DNA of 64,000 nt from Strigops habroptila (Eukaryota > Chordata > Aves > Psittaciformes > Psittacidae), in assembly GCF_004027225.2 (NCBI RefSeq), contig NC_044277.2, positions 30,537,995 to 30,601,994 of the forward strand. Direction: 5' to 3'. Shown one piece after another: positions 52,883 to 62,930 of this stretch. Made by a program: the position numbers and the translations under genes. The notes under the pieces were generated by a model. That model was not told the DNA's origin. It did no database searches and worked only from the letters and a program-made list of their open reading frames with translations. Positions within the stretch are counted from its first letter, which is position 1, and each line of letters opens with the position of its first letter.

Positions 52883-53112
52883 ACAGTATGTATGTCATAC
52901 ATAAAGACCAAAATAAATCAAAACAATGAAATTTCTGTCCAATTCAGGAAATACTGTTCAACTACAGAAATTTTGCCGTCTTTCTGATCTTAAAACAAAT
53001 CTTTATGATTTAAGAGCATGTATCACTGTGCCTTACCATGACAAAAAAAAAAAAAAAAAGATATAAAAGTATTAAAATAAACTTTTTAATGCCCCAGTGA
53101 AGTATATAGCAC

Positions 53113-53262
53113 CTGTTCTATATGAATCTCTGGTTCATGCTCCAGTTACTAGTTGAGTTTCTCAGCTTGATTTAGTTGATCATCCTGTTCATTGCACTTC
53201 TCATGCTGCTTATGTATCTAACTCTAGATTTTTCCCTTCTGTTTTAGTTTACTGACCTCAGC
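53113..53262 (-). pseudogene. Coiled-coil exon with four in-frame stops
   Basis: This 150-bp block makes exactly 50 codons, phase 0 at both ends, with an AG acceptor before 53262 and a CAG|GTGCTA donor. The frame starts AEVSKLKQKGKI and continues with HKQHEKCNEQDDQLNQAEKL, which is clear coiled-coil composition. Codons 13 (53224-53226), 15 (53218-53220) and 38 (53149-53151) are TAG, and codon 39 (53146-53148) is TAA. Each is one C-to-T change from a Gln codon, the residue expected in such a coil. The polypyrimidine tract is weak. This is the most degraded exon of the locus and the best evidence that the reading frame is no longer selected. Confidence 0.62.
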
Positions 53263-55019
53263 CTTTATAAATATTCAGCTATTTAAAATTATTATATTTA
53301 ATTAGTGAGGTCCACAGGAGCAATGGGTCCATGGTTTTGAAATTTTTCTTTAAACAGCTATTCACTGTGACAATTATTTTTTAAGGTAAAATAAATATCT
53401 GGTAGCTGAAAAATGTTTCTATTTAAAAACATTTATGTTTTTCGTACATTTCATTATGCAGAAAATTATGTTACAAAAAGAAAACTTGGTATTAAGAATC
53501 TCTCTGTGGCTTCCATTTTCTTAATATAATAATAATAAAAAATATTACTAGAACACATTGAATTGTTTTAGAAATTACAGTGAAATGAAATTTAGCTTTG
53601 GTGAGAAATGAGCTACATGTCTACGTAGATTTAAAAAGAAAAAAATCCTGATGCCATTCAAGTGTTTTACTTAAAAGAAATTAAATAATAAATGAAAAGT
53701 GAAACTAAACAATTTTCTTCAAAATACCAAATGGATTAATATACTACATTGACCAAATTCACTGCAGTTTTTTAGTCCTCTTGTTTCCTTTGCATCAACA
53801 GATGATATGGGCAGGAATCTCCTTTACATCTAGGTTAATGGCCAAATTCTAACTGATATAAGTTGAAGCCAGGATTTCATGTGAAGAATTTAACTTTACT
53901 GTGGTCATCAGGGAAAGATGGGGAAAGGGAAAGCAGCTGTCCTAAAGCATAGGACAGCTCAAATCCCTTTTTTCATTTACTTAACTGTACAGATTCAAAT
54001 TCCAGTCTAATAGTATCGAATTGTTCAACTGATAAACTAGGAAACGTCACCATAAGAAGGGAAATACAGTAGTGTTTAAGAGATTAGCAAAATGTCTGGA
54101 TTAAATTTGAAAAATTATGAAAATATATTCAGATGATTGGGTTATAGATTGTTATAAAACAAAATACCTTCTATTCCTGTATTTCATAGTAGTTATTTAG
54201 CTTCAGTCTTCTACTTCTTGGAATATAATGCTAGATATTAAGTACAGCCACCTTCTGCAGAACTGACTGGTGGTGCAATACAAATACTGGGGTTTTTCTG
54301 CAATGTGATTATTATTTCACCATATATTCACACCTATATCAATCATTGCTAGACAGTCAATATCAAGAGATATATGACAGGTTTGATTACCTTATGAGGA
54401 AATTCTATTCTTCCCACCACTAACCAGGCAATACTTCTAACTTCAGGTGTAAACAAACTGCTCTGAGGCAGCTTTTTTCACTATTGTAGTATTCCAAAGA
54501 AACAAATTGTTCATCCAAGTTTATGACAGTGGTGAGAGCAAAGTCAGAATATGCTTGAGAAGTACAAATGATTGCTCTACAAAGGAAAAACCTCTTTTTC
54601 TTCTTTTTCATAGCTTCTCAAAGAGTAAATCATTAACAGTGGGTCTTATCACGTGTGCTCATATAAAGAAAACAGAAGAACAAACAAACAAAACTATAGA
54701 AACACAAATGTCTGTATACTCTTTCTTTAAAAAAATACAAAAGACTGAAAAAAACGATTATGAGTTAATACAAACATATAGAAAAGTACACAAAACCAAA
54801 AAAATAATGTTTATCAAAAGAACAGTAACAAAAACCCCACAAATTTAAATAGCAGGAAATTGATTATGAAGTTTCTGAATTATGTAGCTTACAAGCTCTT
54901 TTGAAAGAGCTTGTGCTGCCTGTTGGAAATTCTGCTCATATATGCAGTGTTCATCAGAGTTGTAAAACCTGGAGGAGCTAATTAAAGACTCCTAAACTGA
55001 CTGCGTAATTCAGTTGAAG

Positions 55020-55335
55020 TGTTCTGCTCACAAAAAAGTATAAAAAAATCAGCTTTTCCCAGGAATCCAGTATCGAAACCTTGTCATAGAAGAAAATCAG
55101 GCTATTCAAGCAGGACCTGTCTTTCATGAACCCATGCTGATCAGACCTGATCATTTGGTGATATGATGGCACTCAAGATTATCTGCTCCATAACATTCTC
55201 TATCACCGAAGTCAGACTGATAGGCCTGTAGTTCCCCACATCCTCCTTCCAGCCCTTCTTGTAAACGAATGTCACATTTGCTGATCTCCAGTCAACTGGG
55301 ACCTCCACAGTTAGTTGAAAGTGGCTTGGTGAGCA
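55020..55335 (-). mobile_element. CR1 LINE reverse-transcriptase fragment, minus orientation
   Basis: Two minus-strand frames carry CR1 ORF2 RT residues: VPVDWRSANVTFVYKKG, then GNYRPISLTSVIENVMEQII, and, after a frame change, SDQHGFMKDRSCLNSLIFFY. This is the N-terminal part of the RT domain, further 5' in CR1 than the other copies. Frameshifted and dead. Confidence 0.85.
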
Positions 55336-57129
55336 TTGCTTTTCACTACCCTTCCACAGTACTCTCCCCTGAGTGTGTCCCAAGGGAAAGTAGTTTCCAT
55401 TATTCATTGTTACATTATAAGACATACTTATTGACGTTTCTATAAGCATTTCTGCCATTTAAATAATTAGCATCATAGAATTACTGCATAGAATTACTGC
55501 AGTAACTTCTCAAAACCAAAAATAATAAATACATTTCCAAACCTAAATTTTAGTGAGATTACAGTAATGAACTCTTTGTTTTGGAGTTCCTCTGTATGTT
55601 TATTCATCTGCTATAAAATCTAAACATTTGCGTTCTTCAACAACACTAAAGTTGAATTCTTAAAAGTCATTGCACTGTTGCCTTTTAAGACTTCATTTGT
55701 TACTACTATGCAGTAAGTGATTTCTGCAAGAAGTTTTTGTACTGTGCCATTATTCACAATACTGGTAATCTTGATAATTCACATTTTTTATAGATTTCCT
55801 GAAAGAAAGCCAACAAAACAAAGCAACAAAACCCATACAACCCAAAAATCCTCCATATTGCAATTTTTTGTGGTTTTAAATTTAAAAGATTATTTACACA
55901 GTATCTTTAAAGAAAGACAGACAGTAGCAAATTATTTTAGTTAAATCATGCAAATTGTTCCTGCTTTTAGTACAGTACTGGAAAGAACCCAGCAGTTTTC
56001 ACCTTGCAGTCTAAAAGTTCTTGTGTCTGGAGACTGTACCACACAATGTTTGAGCTGCATGACAAATTCGATTTTCACTACTCAGTCTGACAGAGTCTGA
56101 CTTCACACATCATTTTATAGAAATATCAAAGGAAATTTACACCTTTTTGACTCTCAACTAATACAGTTTAAACAATGGAATGCTACAAGTAAAGAAATCA
56201 GAAATTACAAGGTCATTTCATTCTAAGTCCGTACAATTAATTATTTTTCAGGAGAGACTCATCTGGGAGTTTGCCTAATTATAAACCTTTTAAAAGTCTT
56301 CTTGTAAACCTTATTAAAACTTAGAGCTCATTTCCAGCACTGGAAAGTTCCCTCAGCAACATCTAAGGGAAAACATCCTAAAGAGAAAAAAAAATCAGAA
56401 AATGCCTCGGTGATAAAAATATTTTTCTTGTGAAATTTTTATATCTGCCTGAATAACTAAAATGACTTTTTTTTTTTTTTTTTTAATAAGGTAAAAATGG
56501 GAATTCTATTGCAATCAAATATGCATAATAAGGAGTTAGATTATATGTTGCTTTTTACTTTGAGACTTGACTTAAAATTGCTTTTGAGTGACAAAGATGA
56601 AGATGAAGTTGCCAGTGCTCAATTGCTCAACTGATATGCGGTAACTCAATAATTTCTGATTTTATGCTTAGGTCTGTAAATATATCTTGTGGCATTTGTA
56701 TTATCCAGTTTGGCTTGATTAAATTCCAAGAATAATCTACTTGCACATACTAATTTTAGTTCAAGTTTGCATATGAACTGAGCACTCTATGCATTTAGCA
56801 TGTGTTACTGGGAAAAACTGCTCAATTCATGTAATTTCGATCAAATCAGGATCAAACTGGTTCATTGGTTTATTAAAGATAGGTAATTGTCAGCCACTGA
56901 CCTGTACATGAGGATGAGTATCAGCAAGCAACACAACAGATATACCACAGTACTACAAAATGTTATTACATGTACAAATTCCTAAACACCCTTCCAAGAG
57001 ATGCAAGTTGAGTGCCCCCATGCTGGTCATGGGCAAGCCAGTGGCAGTAACTGGGGGGACCCAGGGGGACATCATGCTGCCAGGTCCAGGCAGAGCCCCA
57101 TGTGCCACTGGGCCACATCTGGCAAGGTC

Positions 57130-57440
57130 ATGTTAGCCCCACTGTGCCCTTCTTCCCTTTTCCCACACATGCTACGTTATCTCCAAGCTCCTCTGCTCCT
57201 ATACTTCTTGCTTCTTTTCATGCTGACTCCTCTATTTCAAAAGTCTCTGTAGCTCCCTAGTTAAAACATTGTCAGAATAATCCAGAATATGGTCATCTTC
57301 CTCTTCAGCATTATCAGTCTGGGGTAAATAGCCTGTGTGTCCCATTCACCTAGCTTGTTACTCGTACTTTCCTGTCTTGTAAGCTGCTGTATCCCAGCCA
57401 TTTTGCCAAGGTTGGCCCATGCAGGCAATTCCAATAACAT
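57130..57440 (-). pseudogene. Possible degenerate coding block upstream of the coiled-coil gene
   Basis: One minus-strand frame reads GHTGYLPQTDNAEEEDDHIL, then DYSDN and a Leu/Arg/Lys/Gln-rich stretch, interrupted by TAA, TGA and two TAG codons. All four stops are one C-to-T change from a Gln or Arg codon, the same pattern as the exon at 53.2 kb. The region is also more GC-rich than its surroundings (57000-57130 is notably so). No convincing splice sites were defined. It could be a degraded 5' exon of the same gene or chance. Confidence 0.25.
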
Positions 57441-58659
57441 GCTGTGTCCCCTAGATGATAATTTTCTTGAACAGCCCACATGAAACAGATCAGTTTTCAC
57501 CTAAAGTGAGCAGAATTTGCTGTGATTGCTGTTTGGACATTGAGGCTGTAATGGTAACAGGCAACAGAACCAAAAATTCAGAATCGAAAAGAAACTGTTT
57601 CTGGCACTCAGACAAAAATGAGAATGAAAGCTGTCTGAATTGTATACAAAGAAACAAAGAGAAGAAAGAGGATGATTAGGAATGTGTGTTAAAATATCTA
57701 CAATAAAACATCATCACTGTTCTTTAAAAAAATACGGCTACTGCATAATGTCATTATAATTGAGGGTGTTTTGTCCATCATCATAAGAGATAAAGACCAT
57801 TTAATTTTTTGAGCTGGAAACTGATGGTTACCTAAGAATCCAGGATTGTTAAGCACTTACTTTCAATATGGTCAAAGAAAAAGAGAATCATAAAGAGTAA
57901 TAAATATAATTAGTACTTCAAAGAGATGTACCACTAAAAGCCAATGGACAATTAGAATTTTTGAAAAACTGAAGGAAAAACTGAGGTGGAAAAGCATGGA
58001 ATTAAGTCTACAGTCAAGGATTACTTAGAAGTCCACAATCACAAAACAGTAAAAATCTGGACATACTCCCTGTCTGTAATTGTAAGGTAAATTACAGTTA
58101 AGAAATATAATAGGTAGAGTCCTTGAGGTTATCCAACAATGCCATTCCCATTACCAGATGCCTCAGGCAACAGCTCATGGGGTGAGGTGGAGATCAGATA
58201 CATTTATACCTTACATATTCCCTGGTGAATAGTTTGTTGGTTGCCATAGCTAGAAGATTCAGCAGCGAATGCTCATCTGACTCAAGAGCAAGACTAGTAG
58301 ATAAATTTCTATCCCCAGAGATGCATGCAAGCTGACTGTAGGTAAGACGACTAGAAGTGATTGCTTAAGTGAGAGAGGAGTAAAATGATTCTGCCTTCTC
58401 GAGTGACAAAGAAAATGAAGACCTAGACCCCTCTCAGGGAGATCACAGAATGACAGTGGCTCAGAAAGCACTGTAGGAGGTTGCTCCTGCACTGTAGGAG
58501 TCTTCACTATGTTTTTCAACAACAGTAAACATTTTTTGATATTATGTAAATTCATGCAGTGCTGCCTAGGATGATAAGTAAACAGTCTATGAGAATGTCC
58601 TCCTCAGATCCCCTAGTGTTGACCAACCGGGTGGCTTTTGGTAAATGTGTATCCCAGTG

Positions 58660-59112
58660 TTTGAAAATCCCACCACCCATTGTTCTCAGTGTAGTTTTTA
58701 ACAGCCCATTGTACTATTCGATTTTCCCAGAGGCTGGTGCATGGTAGGGGATGTGATATACCCACTCAATGCCATCTTTTTGGCCCAAGTGTGTATAAGG
58801 TTGTTCCAGAAATGAGTCCCATTGTCTGACTCAATTCTTTCTGGGGTGCCGTGTCGCCACAAAACTTGTTTCTCAAGGCCCAGGATAGTGTTCCGGGCAG
58901 TGGCGTGGGGCAGAGTGTATGTTTCCAGCCATCCGGTGGTTGCTTCCACCATGGTAAGCACATAGTGCTTGCCTTGGCAGGCCGGTGGGAGTGTGATACA
59001 GTCAATCTGCCAGGCCTCCTCATACTTGTACTTCAGCCATCGTCCTCCATACCAGAGAGACTTTAACCATTTGGCTTGCTTAATTGCAGCACATGTTTCA
59101 CATTCGTGAATA
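58660..59112 (-). pseudogene. ERV pol, integrase segment
   Basis: Continues the RNase H block. A CETC motif from the HHCC zinc finger lies near 59090, then core residues including TMVEATTGWLETY and ESDNGTHFWNNL with the second catalytic Asp. Frame changes separate the zinc finger from the core, and the area of the third catalytic acid is disrupted by frame slips. No C-terminal domain, env or 3' LTR is recognisable below 58660. A dead remnant. Confidence 0.85.
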
Positions 59113-59114
59113 AC

Positions 59115-59690
59115 CTAGGCAATAGTGTCCATTGTTAAGTCAAACCCTCGATCATGAGCCCATCTATATATTGCATCTCTGCCTTGATTGCCTGAGGTGT
59201 CATGGGCCCACCGGGCTAAAAATAATTCACCCTTAGGTTGCCAATCCAAGTCCATCTGACCCACTTCAATCTTAGCAGCTTTATCCACTTGCTGGTTGTT
59301 CCGGTGTTCCTCAGTGGCCTGACTCTTGGGCGCATGAGCATCTACGTGGCGTACCTTCACCACCAGGTTCTGCACCCAGCCAGCGATATCTTGCCACAAT
59401 GCAGCAGCCCAGATGGGTTTACTTCTGCATTGCCAGTTGCTCTGCTTCCATTGCTGCAACCACCCCCACAGGGCATTTGCCACCATCCATGAGTCAGTAT
59501 AAAGTACTGGCCATTTTTCTCGTTCAGCAATGTCCAAGGCCAGCTGGACAGCTTTCACCTCTGCAAACTGACTCGATTCACCCTCTCCTTCAGCAGTTTC
59601 TGCAACTTGTCGCAGGGGACTCCACACAGCTGCCTTCCACCTCTGAAGTTTCCCTCAGGATAGCTGGCACTCGGCCGTGGGGCAGTTTTA
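59115..59690 (-). pseudogene. ERV pol, RNase H segment
   Basis: Retroviral RNase H landmarks in order on the minus strand: an Glu in FAEVKAVQLALD, an Asp in YTDSWMVANALWGW, and an HVDAHAPKS motif, followed by a region of the tether to integrase ending ARWAHDTSGNQGRDA. Reverse transcriptase and protease are missing upstream. The frame ends at an in-frame TAG close to 59115, before the integrase zinc-finger cysteines. Endogenous and defective. Confidence 0.85.
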
Positions 59691-59704
59691 CCCGGTAAAG
59701 CGAA

Positions 59705-60300
59705 TGATTAGAGGTCTTGGGGCCGAGAAGTCACCTCTTCATCCTCTTCCTCTGATTCACGTAGTAGTAACTCTTGTTCAGATCCTGTTCCATGTAGTAA
59801 TTGCATTGGGACTTCATCTTTCTTCACTGCAGGGGTTGCTGTTTGTGCCTCTCGTTTGCTTTTGCTTACAGGGGCAACAGATATTGTCACAAATTGGCCA
59901 TTTGGTTTAGCTGCAGTGTTTGTCACTGTGGTTGGAGTGGCTGCAGTGTCTACCACTAGGATTGGAGTGGCTGCAGCATCTGCCACTAAGGTTGGAGTGG
60001 CTGCAATGCCTGTTGCTGGGTTTGATGCAGCTGTTGTGCTTGGGGGTTGAGTAGCACCAACATCTGCGTTGTCTGTTGCTGTCGGGGTTTGAGTAGCTGC
60101 TGTGCTTGTCACTGGGGTTGATGTAGCTGCTGTATTTGAACTTGAAGTAGTTGCGTTGTCTGTTGTGGTCAGGGTTTGAGTAGCTGTTGTGCTTGTCACT
60201 GGGGTTGATGTAGCTGCTGTACTTGGAGTAGCTGTGTTGCCTGTTGTGGTCAGGGTTTGAGTAGCTGCTGTGCTTGTCACTGGGGTTGGTGCAGCTGCAT
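59705..60300 (-). pseudogene. ERV gag-linker-like region, Thr/Ala-rich
   Basis: A 190-codon open frame on the minus strand is built of imperfect repeats of the TSTAATQT / TSTPVTS type. It then reads NGQFVTISVAPVSKSKR and an acidic run, SEEEDEEVTS. It lies between the LTR and pol in the right orientation for gag. A Thr/Ser/Pro/Ala-rich linker followed by a basic then acidic patch is what avian ERV gag linkers look like. Capsid and nucleocapsid are absent: within about 20 bp of its end the sequence enters pol. Not functional. Confidence 0.6.
60030..60300. repeat. Imperfect GCTGTG/CACTGG minisatellite in gag-linker region
   Basis: Repeated GTAGCTGCTGTGCTTGTCAC, TGGGGTTGATG and GTCAGGGTTTGAGTAGC elements encode the Thr/Ala repeats on the minus strand. 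Confidence 0.85.
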
Positions 60301-60313
60301 TGTCTATTGCTTT

Positions 60314-60490
60314 GCCATCAGATCCAGAGACATTTTTTTCCCTTTTTTATACCATACAAAACTACTGCTGCTAGTTGACGTAGCTGTGTTGTTTATTGCG
60401 TTGCCATCAGATCCAGAGACATTTTTTTTCCCTTTTTTTATACCATACAAAACTACTGCTGCTACCACCAATAACAATAACGATAAGGAA
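60314..60490. repeat. Tandem duplication, 89-bp unit, in the ERV
   Basis: GCCATCAGATCCAGAGACAT recurs at 60314 and 60403, each followed by a T-run, CCC, a T-run, ATACCATACAAAACTACTGC. It marks the LTR/gag boundary of the rearranged ERV. Confidence 0.93.
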
Positions 60491-60838
60491 AATAACAAGG
60501 GGAGAGGATACAATTGCTCACCACTGGCCGACTGACACCCAGCCCGACCCGAGCAGTGATCTGGGCCTTCTGGGTAACTCCCCCTGGTTTACATACTGGG
60601 CATGACATGCCCTTTGGCTAGTTTGGGTCAGGTGTCCTGTCTCTGCTTTCTCCTGGCTTCCCCTCCTCCCTGGCAAAACATGAAACTGAGAAAATCCTTG
60701 GTCAGAGTAAACATTGCTTATCAACAACTAAAAACATCGGTGTTATCAGCGTTGTTCCCAGGCTGAAAGTTAAAAAGCACAGCACTGCACCAGCTACTAA
60801 GAAGGAGAAAAATGACTGCTATAGCTGAGCCCAGGACA
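60440..60838 (-). mobile_element. Endogenous retrovirus LTR (U3/R part)
   Basis: The minus strand starts TGTCCTGGGCTCAGCTATAG and follows a widespread avian ERV LTR, including the antisense of GTTATCAGCGTTGTTCCCAG, CCTTGGTCAGAGTAAACATT and CTGGGTAACTCCCCCTGG. The TATA region is altered (GTATGTAAAC, minus strand near 60590). The expected U5 and primer-binding region is not seen. Instead the sequence runs into the duplicated segment at 60314-60490 and the gag-like region, so the element is internally rearranged. Confidence 0.82.
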
Positions 60839-61202
60839 GAGAATCAAGTGGTGAGAAAGACCAGTGAAGTCCATAACAGATGCTGAGCCACAAGGAGGTC
60901 AGAAGTGGTAGGAGAGGAACTACAATCCAGGCAGGAACATGGGACAGGGTCTTAATTCCAAACCAATGCCCTATAAGCCTGTAGCTTTTCCCCAGGACAG
61001 GCCCTGGGAAACAGGAAAAATGAAACATATAAAATACAGCTTGGCAGACTATGGGTTTTCTGAGGTTTTCAAGGCTTCTGTGAAAGAATTAGGAGCCAAA
61101 CAGAAGTACTCTAATTTTTAATAGTAGCAGGTGAAGAGAAGGCAAAAACAAAATATAATGACAAGTTGCTAGAAGGCTTACCAGTGTGTGAACTAGGAAT
61201 TA

Positions 61203-61335
61203 TTATAGAATCATAAAATCATAGAGTCATTTTGGTTCATTTATAGAATCATTTCTTAAGACCCTTAAGATCATGGAGTACAACCGTTAATCTAAGACTT
61301 CCAAGTCCACCAGACTTGTTAACTTGGCAAATCCA
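61203..61335 (-). mobile_element. CR1 LINE 3' end, degraded, minus orientation
   Basis: The plus strand shows the inverted tail ATAGAATCATAAAATCATAG, then AAGATCATGGAGTACAACCG and CCAAGTCCACC, the antisense CR1 3' UTR of a different subfamily from the 50.3-kb copy. Short and diverged. Confidence 0.8.
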
Positions 61336-61802
61336 CATGCAAATCTTCACACATAAAAAAATTCACCAGGGAAATCTATGATACAACTATTTGTCCTACC
61401 TCGGTGAAAAATAATAAAGACCCACAGTTTGGTTAGATATTTGGCAGGACCCAGGCGATGTCAGACCTCTAGCTTAGCTCTGTGAAAGGAATAAAATGCC
61501 TTTGGATGATGGGCAACAGGCTTCCTAATGCTTTGCTCAAACAGGCCTGAAACAAACCAAAAGTTTGCAGTATTCTTTTACTATTAGACAAAGGATGTTA
61601 CATTTGTTTGTGTAGCATATACATGGTGGTTGTTTTTTTAATATATCCTATGGGTGACGACAGAAATCATACCGGAGCCTACTATTTAACTCCATATCAT
61701 ATATCTACAACTTTCTTATCCCTGTGTTCAATTCAATCCGTCCAGAATGGTCTAACAGCAAAGTGAAATGACAAGTAATGCTAAGTAGCTAATATCAATC
61801 AA

Positions 61803-61957
61803 CTATCCCATCCCTGGAAGTGTTCAAGGCCAGGCTGGATGGGGCTTTGAGTAACCTGGTCTACTAGAATGTGCCCCTTCCCATGGCAGGGGGTTTGGAA
61901 CTAGATGATCTTTAAGGTCTCTTCCAACTTTAACCATTCTACTATTCTATGGACTAT
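61803..61957 (+). mobile_element. CR1 LINE 3' end, plus orientation
   Basis: Sense CR1 3' end: ATCCCTGGAAGTGTTCAAGG, GGCTGGATGGGGCTTTGAG, GAACTAGATGATCTTTAAGG, ending ACCATTCTACTATTCTATGG. Encodes the SLEVFKARLDGAL-type ORF2 terminus. Opposite orientation to the neighbouring 61.2-kb copy. Confidence 0.9.
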
Positions 61958-62324
61958 TTTTGTCCTTCTAGTATGTTAACAAAAAAGTCTTTACTAGTAT
62001 TGTTAATGACTTCAAATCAGGGTAATGTTCAAATGTGGTATGGAGTTTTGTACTTTTCATTCCTAAAAAAAAACTTAGTATGGTGATAAATATTTAGCAG
62101 ACAGTTAGAAAACTGTCCTTCAAAAAGGCAAAAATGCTGATGTTCAGCTGGTATATCACAGCTATGAGAAACAAAAACTCCCATTTCATACTCAGTTCTG
62201 AATTAAGAGAACATCAGAAGATGGATGTCATTACTTCTTATAGGTACCACTCACCCACTCAAGATTACATTACTCCCACCTCTTTCAGCTTTTGCAATCA
62301 TATATAAAATACCTGACAGGAATA

Positions 62325-62930
62325 TAAAAAAAAAATGGTCTCCAGGGTCAGACCATCAAGACCAGTTTTCTATCTCCAACAGAGATAATAGGAGAAGCTA
62401 TACAGGAGAATGCACGAGACCGGACACTTTCTGCATCCACAATTACTGTGTTAGAGGTGTAAGCACATCTCTGCTCAGTGCTTGTAGTATCTATTTATGA
62501 ACCTGTTGTATATGTATTAGTCTTAATCCCTTTTTGAACTGACTGATATTCTCTGCCTCTAAACAGTCCCATGGCAGCAAATCCCAGAAGTTTCCTAATT
62601 CCTTTTAACTGTTTTAAACAGACCACCTTCTAGTTTCATTGAGCGGTTTCTACTTGTAATGCATGATTTAATGAATAACAGTCTTCATTCAGTTTATTCA
62701 CTACTTCTATAGTTGTATAAACCTCAGTTATAACTATCACCCCCTAGTCTTCTGTCCAAACTGAAGAACCAAGACTTTTTAGTCTCTTTTCCTAAGGTAG
62801 ATGCTCCATCCCCTTAATCATTTTAGCTGCCCTTCCATGTACTTTCTCTAATTCCACAATATTTTTCTTGAAACAGAGGCCAGAACTGTACACAACACTG
62901 TCTGACCTATAGCTTTAAAGTGTTTTCTTT
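62325..62930 (-). mobile_element. Ancient CR1-like fragment, minus orientation
   Basis: Weak resemblance over about 600 bp to old sauropsid CR1 antisense sequence: GGTCAGACCATCAAGACCAG, TATAACTATCACCCCCTAG, CCAAACTGAAGAACCAAGAC, CCTTAATCATTTTAGCTGCC and CCAGAACTGTACACAACACT, in the expected order. Highly diverged. The poly-A immediately after it (62949-62972) is probably unrelated. Confidence 0.6.

Larger units (their letters stand above)
34702..53262 (-). pseudogene. Decaying multi-exon coiled-coil protein gene (locus)
   Basis: This is the span of six exon-like blocks, listed individually below, read right to left. Each encodes Glu/Lys/Gln/Leu-rich heptad-like protein and is bounded by AG acceptor and GT donor sites. 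Phases agree across the 42.5/39.1 kb junction (one base plus two) and the 39.1/34.9 kb junction (two plus one). Seen directly: six in-frame stop codons and at least two one-base frame slips. Known in general: long coiled coils of this kind occur in centrosomal, ciliary and meiotic proteins. Inferred: a host gene, or a duplicate of one, that has lost coding capacity while keeping its intron-exon layout, so it is not a processed retrocopy. I do not recognise the gene. Sequencing or assembly error could explain the homopolymer slips but not the four stops in one exon. The N-terminus lies above 53.3 kb or outside the window. Confidence 0.68.

Noticed and set aside
34702..53262. Assignment to a named gene such as CNTRL or CCDC18
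   Set aside because: The composition is similar but no specific stretch matched what I know of those proteins, so no symbol is given.
59238..60050. Three plus-strand ORFs of 64-99 codons
   Set aside because: They are antisense to ERV RNase H and the gag-linker repeat.
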